A stretch of DNA of 64,000 nt from Pegea sp. RAD2-039 (lineage: Eukaryota; Chordata; Thaliacea; Salpida; Salpidae), in the NCBI GenBank assembly GCA_034620365.1, contig JAQGEQ010000263.1, forward strand, positions 1,240,001 to 1,304,000, read 5' to 3'. Position 1 is the first letter of the stretch. The number at the start of each line of letters is the position of its first letter. Under the pieces are notes generated by a model. That model ran no database searches, was not told the origin of the DNA, and worked only from the letters and a program-made list of their open reading frames with translations. The translations under genes and the position numbers were made by a program. Shown in pieces: positions 50,713-61,100 of the stretch.

Positions 50713-51417
50713 ATGGCTACTAATATTGATTTTTATAAAAACGATGATAAACTTTTTAGTTTGTTTAGTACTGGTGTTGTAGAACTTCATTATTATGACA
50801 ATCAAGCAAAATCTTATCTATTAAATCATCTTATTCAAAAATGTATTCAGCCTGCTGAATTAGGTGGTAAAAATTCACGTGTTATGTATTTGGATTTAAA
50901 TTTTCATTTTGATATTTTTCAATTGGCATCTTCATTAGAAAATAAAACAAATGCAAGAGAAGAGGAAATGAAGACGTGGCTAGCTAACCTATATCTTGCA
51001 AAATGTAGTAGTTATGAAGAATTGTTGATTACTCTGCACTCAATTGAGCATATTATTGCAAACAGCAAAACACCATTTAGTGTGATTATTATTGACAGCT
51101 TAACAAGCTTTTTTTGGAGTGATAAGAATTGTGAAATGAGAGATTCAATTTTAGTGAAGATTATTGAAATCCTGGAAATTTTAAAGAACAAATATAATAT
51201 AAGTGTAGTTGCTACTACTTCTAGACTTGTGGTTAATAAAGAACAAGAAGGAGAACAAATAAAATATAAACCTCTACTCATAGACCAATGGCAGAAATTT
51301 ATTATGCAAAAATATGTCATTACGTGTAAGACTGTATCTCCAAAACTGTCGTTTATATTAAATTGCATTCACCCAAAGCATTTAACTTATGATTTTATTA
51401 TACCTACATCTTCATAA
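50713..51417 (+). CDS. XRCC2: XRCC2, RAD51 paralogue
   Basis: 234 residues in one exon from the ATG at 50713. This ATG directly follows a splice acceptor and begins MATNIDFYKNDDKLFSLFST, which lines up with the NLFADEDSPVHGD region of human XRCC2. An upstream exon carrying the first 30 or so residues may be missing. Family matches are CIQPAELGGKNSRVMYLDLN then HFDIFQLA, CSSYEELLITLHSIE, the Walker B strand FSVIIIDSLTSFFW, VVATTSRLVV and KPLLIDQWQKFI. The Walker A (human GPEGTGKT) is YYDNQAKS here, lacking the glycines. XRCC2 acts in the BCDX2 complex in homologous recombination; its own ATP site is known to be dispensable in mammals. AATAAA at 51484. The gene runs tail-to-tail with the KMT2 gene. 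Confidence 0.9.
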   Translation: MATNIDFYKNDDKLFSLFSTGVVELHYYDNQAKSYLLNHLIQKCIQPAELGGKNSRVMYLDLNFHFDIFQLASSLENKTNAREEEMKTWLANLYLAKCSSYEELLITLHSIEHIIANSKTPFSVIIIDSLTSFFWSDKNCEMRDSILVKIIEILEILKNKYNISVVATTSRLVVNKEQEGEQIKYKPLLIDQWQKFIMQKYVITCKTVSPKLSFILNCIHPKHLTYDFIIPTSS

Positions 51418-51483
51418 AGCATTTTACTACAGTTGAAATAGAATTATCATTGATTGTTTCACTGTTGGGACTTTTTACGTTAT

Positions 51484-51489
51484 AATAAA
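51484..51489 (+). terminator. Candidate poly(A) signal of XRCC2
   Basis: AATAAA lies 66 nt downstream of the XRCC2 stop codon. Confidence 0.5.
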
Positions 51490-52132
51490 ACGATTTGTTT
51501 AAAAAATGAAATTATTTTTGAAGTTATCTGAGAATTCAAAGAACAATCTCAACTATCTCATTTGTTTTAACATAATTTATTCAATTAATTCAAAATTAAT
51601 CCGTACCATTGCAAAAGTTTGTACGACATTTATACTTGTATTTACAGACGGTAACGAAAACAGTAAAAGTTGATAATTAATGGAAAGAAAAAGTAGTAAT
51701 AAGCCTAGACCTGTTCTCTGACAAATTCTTGATAATTCATTCATAGAACAGATGATAGTTCTGTTTAATTAGGTTTATACAAAGTTCAGATGAATATTCA
51801 TCAGACAAAAAAGGACGAAAAAAGTTTAAAAAAAAATGAAATAAATGATGGCAATTAACTTTCTAAAAATATAAAGTGAAGTGATGAGTTTATCAGATTG
51901 ATTTTGCTAAAATCATCAATATAAGAAATAATTTAATTGCCATCAATAAAAACTTGTTACTTTTTCATCTTAGTAAAAGTTAAAGGCAGACTTCACTACA
52001 AAACTGAAATGTACAAATGAAGACAGATATACTCCTAGTGGGAAGTCAGAAGAGCTTTCTCTTATCTTCTACTAACTAGACCCAAAAGGGTTTTGCTTAC
52101 TCATTCAGTTAAAAACTGTTTTATTAAATATT

Positions 52133-55100
52133 TCAATTCATCCATTTTCGGCAGTTGATAGCTCCACACATACAAGGTATCTTGTTGCCTTCATCTTCGA
52201 AATCAAACTTGTAATCATAATTCAGCTGTGAATCAAATCGGATGAGATAAAGATCTAAAGACACATTTCTTCACTTACCTCTTCTCCCTTCAATATCTGT
52301 CGGTTCGAAATGATCATAATCTTCTTTTCCTTTTCAAAATTAACAACTTCAGCCACACAGTTTGGATTACAAGAATGGTTGATGTATCTACAAACACACA
52401 ATTTGAAGATATCTGCTGCTACTTGCTTACTGGCATATAAAGCACCTTGCTGGTCCACCGCATACTGTAGCATCTACAATGTAATCAGCATCCAAACGAA
52501 ACATGTAAACTCCACGGTTAGATGCTTCGTATTGTTTTTCGCGTTTTTCAGCGACTTCAGAACGGATTATTTGTCCGATATATTCAATCACCATCACCCC
52601 AGGTTCGATATCACGAGATGCAAATAATCCTAATCCCTGTAAAGAGCAAGAGTTGAAAATCTCGGTGGAGATGATGAAGACAGTCAGACCTGAATCCGTG
52701 ATCTTCCTAAGTAGACATTATTTCTCCATTCTTGTTTCATTCGTCGATATTGAGATGATTTTGAATGGAAGAAATGCTTCACGTAGATAGAAGACTCTCC
52801 GATTCCAGTCCAATCGTAACATTCACTTATCAGGTTACTGATTAGTGTATGAGCTCTGTTGACAAGACTCGTTGAGAGGAGATAAGATGAAGATTGGAGA
52901 GATTGATGAAGACGTCTGTTTAAAGTATCACTAAACATCTGACCTGCCTCGCTGCCTATCATCTGATATCTGATGTTCTATTCTTGACAGAGATCTCATC
53001 ACTTTCAGGGAATATCTTTTAAGTTTTTGTCGATAAACAAATCGATAGTGGACGGGGAATAAAGATCTGATAAATCTAACCAAAAAAACTGATCACTGCA
53101 TCTCACTCTGACCAGCTATTTCCAACCATGCAGACAAACCACTTACTTTTTACGAGTTGGTTTGATATGAGGCTCGCTTCGGGCGCTACCAGTCGGGTTG
53201 ATCGCTAACGGAAGTTCGAGAAGTGGCGAGCGACCGTACCGGAACTTGTACTCGCTACATAACTCGATGTTAGGAAGCTGAAACAACTGATTGAGTTAAC
53301 TGGAAAGAAGCTCAGGTCAAATTACCGATTCCAAGATGCGACAAACAACTGGTGAGTTTAAACCGAAGAGACTTTCTCCGTTGATGTACTTGGGAAAGAG
53401 CTTCAGCATCTTGTTTTGCTTTCGGACATCTGATAATTGATCCAATAAACCTTGCCAGTGATCTAATCAAACAAACAGGAATGAGAGAAAGAAAAGAAGA
53501 GTTGTGTTGAACTTCATCAATTATTAATGATTGATTTTCATTCGCTTGTTTCAAACACAAACCATTTAATTGGTCTCCTGACCGTTCGACCCATTCTCCG
53601 TACACCGTTTTTTCGGATGCTTTGGGTCGGGATAGTACTGCTTGAAAGCGGGTCGTGAACCAGGGCTTGTTGTCCTTCTCTGTGATCATACAAGTGTATC
53701 TGCATCGTTTGCGAGTGTTCTGTGGATGTTGGAAGAACTTTTAGAGATTGTGGACAGGTAGTTGAGGACTTAGTGACATTGCTGGCCCAGTAGATCCGTG
53801 TGGCTCGGTAGCCCACGGGTAAAATGGCGGTTTTCGAATGGAAGTTTGCCATTTGATGAGTTGAGAGTTGTCCAATGGCATGAAACATTAAAGCTCCTAC
53901 ACGCAGGATGTAGTTTCGTTCACCTGTTGATAGAAAATTGAGTAAAGATGATAGAGGGGGCGTGTGGGGAACCTTGGATGAATTCGCCTTGCTGCATGAT
54001 GCTGGCTATCTGCTTCGTCTCTTGTCTTTGGATGTAGACTTTACGGAAGACAGCTAGTGATGAGAGGGGTTCTTGGGGTGTGAGGGAGCTTGCAGGTGAA
54101 GAGCCGGCATGTAAGGGACACAAAACAGTTTTATCCTGTAAGAAGATTAGTTGATGAGATGTAGATGAGATGAAGACATAAAACTGACCGTCATGAAACG
54201 ACACCCAACATGTAGGGCACAACCACAGTGGTAGGTGCTAGCACATCGGTTCCGGTTACACTGGATAGTGGCTCCACGCTTCTGACAATACGAACAAACC
54301 CGATTCATACCATGTTGGATGGCCAGGTCCACATTAATCAGTGCCCCACACTGAAAAGTCATTTGTAAGTTGGTTCAGAGACACGTGGTCTACTAACCTG
54401 AATCTCATATACTTCATACGACCATAAAGCACAGTTTAGATGGACCCACTGGTCCACATCTACGTTAAGAAGGCGGGCAACTCCATGGGTGTCCCCATCT
54501 CCAACACAACCACATAAAGTACAAGATCGTGTATCAGCAAGATTTGAAGGAGGCTGAGACATAAATTGATGCTGAATTACAGATTAAACTCTGATCAAAG
54601 ATACCTTGATGGCAACCCCATATTTGTTGAGTAACTGGTCAGGGTCTACGGACTGTTTCTGATTAGGCTTGGCCACAAATGCAGCTGATGACCAGCGCTT
54701 CCATTTGATTCCTTTCAACCTTTTGTTTTGTGATTTGATTTCATCTTCAAATTGAAAAGATCAAATTGAAAAGATCAAATGATGAAGATCAAATCACAAC
54801 TCACCAGTATTGGTCGAACACTTCCTTCGTCCGCGACCGCGGCCCTTACCCTCAGCTGTGGTCAGGCGGGGCGAGACCCCTTCTTTATCACAATCTGCAC
54901 CGGTCAGGATATTGGAGTAGTTGGATCGATTAGATCTTGAAACTTCTAGCTCGGGTTGTTGTTCGATTAGTTGCGAGATCTCAATACGTCTCGTGTGCTC
55001 ATGATAGATCTGAGACGCTTGACACTTCTTCTTCGGGGACGAGAAACTCTTGTGAGGGTTCTGGGAAGTGGGAAGTTAGTTTGGAGTCGTATCTAGGGAT

Positions 55101-58100
55101 CAACTGACCTTTTTTTGGAATTCATTTTCAAAGAAACATTGTTTATGACAATAGATGATGTCATGATCAGGATACTCAAGCTGATGAAGATGAGGATTAG
55201 TAGATGAAGGAGCAGATAAGATTAAGAGTCTTACTTCGCATAAGGGTTTTCTTACCCCATTACCTAGTACAAATCGCCCGCAATTGTGACAACTTCTGTG
55301 GTTCAAAAGTTGCTGACCAAACTTCGCGTCATCATTCGTGATTGATTGAGAAGAACCCTGATGATGAAGAGTTAATTTGCATAATCGCGTGTATCTTACA
55401 AACCTGTGAGGCTTCGACGCGGTTGTATTCACTCTTCAAATGTTCCTTCTGTAATCAACAAATATGCAAATGAAGTGGTCATCACGTGATCATCTTTACC
55501 TTGTTATGGTCAGATACTACTTTATCATCGTCTTCCTGGGCATGTTTGTATGAAGTAATTGGAGTCCCAATGATCCTACTCAGCACCGACACGGTTTTAC
55601 GAAGAGTCTAGAATCAAATCAAAGTCAACTTCCGGAAGATCTTCATCGTGATCTTACCTTCAGATTCATATCTTTGAATTTGAACTCGAGCGTGAGTCCT
55701 TCTTCTTCTTCTACATTCAAAAAGCTCCCTGAAAATAAGATTCAAGTTGAGATCGAGTTGCCGACCAGTGGACAGGTAACTGACCGAAGAGTGGTGATGG
55801 TGTCCTGGTCAGTAGTGGATCGGTACCAGATTCGTATTTGATTGGTTCATAGGTGTCCTCTGTGGACCGGCCCATCGTCCCAATCATCAACATCCGCTCA
55901 CAAGCCAGTTGGTCCTCAATAATAGAATCGTGGTCCGGTTCCGGTGAAGATGGGACGCCGATATCGACCTCAGCCAGGTCACGAGATTTCAAACTGGACA
56001 ACAAGACCATGACTTGGTGGCCACCGTAACCAGTGGACCAGTACCTTCGTTGTTGGATACTTTCAAGGTCCTGACCATCTGCTCCGATATGTGGAGGAGT
56101 CGGGAAGGAATCTGGGACCTTGATAGCGGTACTGACAGCGACTGTGGAGGAAATCTTACTCCCTTCTTCAACAGAATCCAATCTCTCCCTCTTTGGAGAC
56201 GGAGGATTCGAATAAGGAGGGGTAGGAGGTTGAAGATAGCTGAGTGGATCCTGCAAAGAGTCCTCTGTGATCTTGTGAAGAGCAAAGAGCGACGACTTAC
56301 TTTAGTGAAGACGAGATCATAATAATCAGGAAGACTCTTAAAAGAGCTGTTCCCGAGTGCCCCTTCTAAAGTGGACTCTGATTGAACCAGACCAGTGCCC
56401 TTGGGCATACACATACTGTAATTGGTCTTAATCTCAGGTTCCACAAGTTGAAGAGGTGGCAACTGCAAACATCTTCTTATATGACGTCACCAAATGACGT
56501 CATCAACTCACCGGCGTCCAATCAGGCTTCAGCTTTGGGATTTCCATCATATTGAGATCTTTGGACTGAGAGAGTTGAATAGGAGGAGCAGTAGTGAAGG
56601 AGTCACGATCGTCGATGAATTTCTGTTTCTTTCTCTTGTTCCCGCGCTTCTCCTTCGCGCCTTTACCCTGTCTTCGTTTCTTTCCCGCTTCTTCCTGCTT
56701 AAAGTGATCTGATTGGTTAACAGCAGATGACAAATACAAGTGATGATGCCGGTGTCTGTATCTTCACTCTAATCTGACCATGTGTTGACAACAACATGCA
56801 AATTAACCCCAACAACATTCAACTAATCAGCTGTTTTGTTCTCGAACATAAAAAAATAAAGATCTTTGCTCGATTAGAAGAGAAGAACTAAGCAAAGAGC
56901 TAGTGAGAGACACTTATGATCAATTGTTTCATGAAAAAGATGATCTCTCGGTGATTTTAGAGAATGTGAAGATTAGTAGAGCACAAGATACGGCTACATG
57001 CTTATGCGAATAGCTTATGTTAATCAACTGCGATTTGTAGAGATGCATATCGAGTTAAAACAACTAAAGTAACTAAAAAGCAAGCTACGAAACCGACTAC
57101 AAGACATTGGTAAGAATTAAAGTGCATCTTCTACTAGCTTGGGGAGATTTAGTTTAGTGAGCCCCTGTCTCTTCCCGGCTAGTATTTTGTTACGACAAAT
57201 TTCAACTTTTAATTCCATCATCCATCTGAAACTTACAATATTCTCAGCTTTTATCAAATGGCGGAATAACTCTTGATGCTGATTGGTGGAAAGGAATGTG
57301 ATATTAGCATTCGATGAATTTGAAGAAGAAGATGAAGTTAAATGTAGTTGTTGATGTTGATTGCTGCCCATTTCCATCGTATTATTTTTGGATATAATCT
57401 GGAAAAGGTGTTTAAGTTTGAAAAACTGTCCCAACCACTGACTGATGATTCGATACGAGGACACTGACTGATTCTAACTGTTTCATGATGATGTGTGAGC
57501 TAATCAGAAGGGAGAAATTAGGGGGGGGGGAACAAAAACCGGCCCTCACGATAATATGTAAATTTAAACAGTTTTAAATATTTTAAACAATCGATGCCTT
57601 GTCATCATCAGTATCACCATTGGAAATATCAACAAGGAGGACTAACTCTGGATTCGCTTTCATTTTGATCACATCCATGTAGTAGCCAATGGGGTGCGAT
57701 TACCTTTTGACCGGCAAGATTCGTATTTTCCAACCGATTTATGTAGGCAGCGCCTTCTCGAACAACGGACTCGATGGTTTCATCAATTGAATTAATGGTC
57801 TATAAAAAAACAAACGTCACAACACACTGTCGCGACCAATCACCTCGGCCTTAAGTCCCCCCCTTAAACTGTCCTTTCATGGTGGTCGAGGACTTTTAGG
57901 GCAACGACTTTGACTAGGCGTCAACTAAAGCAAAAAAGTCTGCTTTGATCTTGAGCAAGTAAAAAAGGAAAGACATAAGGTAATCAAGTTTGCTCAACTA
58001 ATGTGAGCTTACATGCAAGATTTATACATCGGTTGTTATTTGCAAAAATTAGTTGATATCGATTAGAACGTGTTACAAAGCTCCCTGTATTGTCTACAGG

Positions 58101-61100
58101 AAGAGAAGTTGTTGAAATTGTGGTGTTATTTTGATTATAAAAGTGATTTCTAATGAGATTTCTAGTGATAAACGGATATAAAAATCAATGAAAGAAAAAT
58201 AATCAATGTCTAATTTTTTAAATGAATAATTAAAAAGATTAAATTGATGTATGTTGCGTATAATGCTGATGCTAATTTCCAAGAGGACCCGCTGGATATG
58301 ATCAACAGGTTTCACAGATTAATTTGCACAAAAAATTAAACACAAAATTACATAGTTGTTGTTGACAGCACTAAATTAAGTTACAAAGCACCAAACAACA
58401 GTAACTACTTGTCGTGGTTGGTTTGAAAAGAACAAATATCTAACCATGGCTTCAGAGAAAGTATTAAAGTTATGATTTGAAGATTTAGATAACTTGTCAG
58501 GATCAGTGGCCATCAAAAGATCGTATTCCTCCTTGGAAAGTCTGCTGGGAAGGGGGTTTGTGACAGAAAGAGGTCCTGATGGGTTTATGAAGCTGTTGTG
58601 AGCGCTCATGGAAGAGCAAGGACGTCTAGGGAGATATATGGATGTTGCAGCTGGAGGTGATGTAAGAAGATCTGAAAATTAGTTGGTTTGGTGTCCAAAA
58701 AAATCATCAACCAATCAGAAACCAACCTTGACTCTTCATATACAAAGTTTTAGAGATTTGAGAGTTTTGATCTAAACATTTTCCTGGAATAAAAATGCTT
58801 GTAGGTACAAGAAACACAAAAATGATGATAACCTGTCGACGTGTTGATCAGGGGACCCTGTTGGACCATGGACTGTACCAACTGGTGTTGAGGTTGCACT
58901 GATACCTGCTGTGGTTGACCAGGTATCATTTTAAATCGAGTAAATTGACGCAAGGGTTGATTGATGCCAATTCTTTGGTGTACGGAACCAATTGGGATGC
59001 CACTGACAGTTTGTGAATTCATGAAGGTCTGCTGCTGTTGTTGCTGTTGTTGGATTAACTCGTTCAAGTTGCCCTGTTGGGGCGGTTGTCCTATGACAGC
59101 GGGCAAGGTGTGTAAGCAGGGATGCTGGTGTTGCTGGATTTGCTGAAAGATGAAGATTAGGATCAAATTGAGATCAGTTGTTGGAAGATGAAGACTTTTT
59201 AATTATTTAGTTGATTGTAGTCGAGAATTAAATGAAAAATTTCAAGAAATTCAAGAATATTTTGAAATGATTAAAAATCAGATAAAAAAATTTACAAAAA
59301 AAAGTTTCGAGTCGATAAAAATTCTGTGGAAATATTTCATTCGATTTTGTGAGGAGGATTTAAAAGTGGAAAGGGTAACATGAAGAATAGGAAGCTGGTT
59401 AAAGTAAGCCAAGTTCTTCAGTGTTAGAAGTACGTAGCGCAGAAAACTTCATCTAAAATCGATATTTGAAGAATATCTGATGCTTCAAGTAATTTTCAGC
59501 TCTACTACCCGCCGATATCAAGAAAATATTCAAAGAAATAAAAGCAATTAAAAGAAAAGTGTAAATTAGTGGATGAAGATTTAATAGAGGAAGATTGAAT
59601 CACAAGTTGAAGATCGGATCTAGAGATTAATTTGAGACTTTTATGATTAAAATAAAGATTGTGAAAATCACACGAGTGAATTAAAATGAAAAAGTTCTAT
59701 TTTAATATGTTTAAGCTCAAAATGAATAATTAAACGATTCCATTAATAATTTGTAGATTTCACGTAAAATTCTCGATGGTAATGACATGAACGCGAAACT
59801 TTGTTGAAACCAAATCTAGTTAATAAATCAGAAATTATCACAAAAGTTCAGAATAATTTAATATTCAAAAAAAAGAGAAATAAATAATTGAAGGAAGGTG
59901 AAGTTAACTGACTTGTTGCTGGACAACAGTGACGTCCATGCGACCAGTGACACTGACCGGCAAATTAGTTTCATTTTTCGATTTCTTCTTTCGTCGCCTT
60001 TTCGGTTTATCCTTTAAAGATTGAAGATTAAGATGAGGATGCACAGCATGAAAGATCACCTGATCTTGTTCTTGTTGCAACATCACCAACTGCATTCTCC
60101 CTGGATATTGAAGATGTTGTTGACGTTGGTCCACTTGTAGCAGGTTAGACTGATTATGTGGCTGGGCCACATTAACAAGGTTTCGGTCCACTGGTCCTTG
60201 GTAAGTATTTGGATGTGTAATGACTGGTTGTGAGTTGAGGACGCTGAGAATGATAAGAAGAGTATTTAAACGCTACATCAAAATTTGATTGAAAAAATCG
60301 ATGAGATGAATAATTAAAAAGCGAGCTTCATCGCTTGTTGCGTGATAAATATTTCATCAATAAATAATCACCCGGACAGACAGACAGACAAACAGACAGA
60401 CAGCTTGCTACAAAAACAACTAACTAGGTAAACTAAACACTGACCCTGGTTGAATACTTGCCGTCCCATTACTAGTTTTGACCATCTGACCACTTGCCAT
60501 GGTAGGGCTGGTACTGGTGGTCTCTATACTCTCTCCTGAATCAAATAAATATAAAATAAATTCGTCAAAAGCTTCGATAATAGTCGAGTAGATAACTTTT
60601 ATTATTTTGTTTATTAATTATTAACTCACCAGCGCCACCTGCTGGCTGGTTGGTGGAAGCGCGGTGTGTCACGGCGGGTTTCGCTGCAGCAGTCGACGTA
60701 GGAAGCGATGACGTCATCACGATGGGATCAACGGATGAGTTGGTACGTCCGGTTGTCTGCTGATGGAGAAGTGAGTGGTGCGTGACAAGAGCGGGTGAAG
60801 ACATGCGCGCGCGTTCGATTAATTGCGATTAATAAGTGGCTAGCTAGCTGATTGGTTGGTTGGATGTCGAAGAGAAGGTGAAGTAGTTTTTCAACTTTTA
60901 GATGATATAAAAACAAAAGTCGCTACCTGAGGATTTGTACAAGGACCTCGGGTGGATGGTGATTGGTTCTCCGTTTCTGCCTCTAAACTCTGTGAGCCGA
61001 ATTAAAGTGATTACATGAAAGGCTTGTGAGGATTAGGACACGTGGTTGATTGAGGACAAGTAGGTGAGGGTCGATTGATTTGTTAATTGATGTTGGTTTA

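Noticed and set aside
51012..51368. Minus-strand open frame of 118 codons
   Set aside because: It is the antisense shadow of XRCC2.
54730..54800. Tandem repeat of AAATTGAAAAGATC
   Set aside because: Only two or three short units inside a KMT2 intron; pyrimidine-rich on the coding strand, so probably part of the splice-acceptor region.
58961..59146. Cys-rich plus-strand frame (CCCCCCCC run)
   Set aside because: It is the antisense of the poly-Gln exon of the KMT2 gene.
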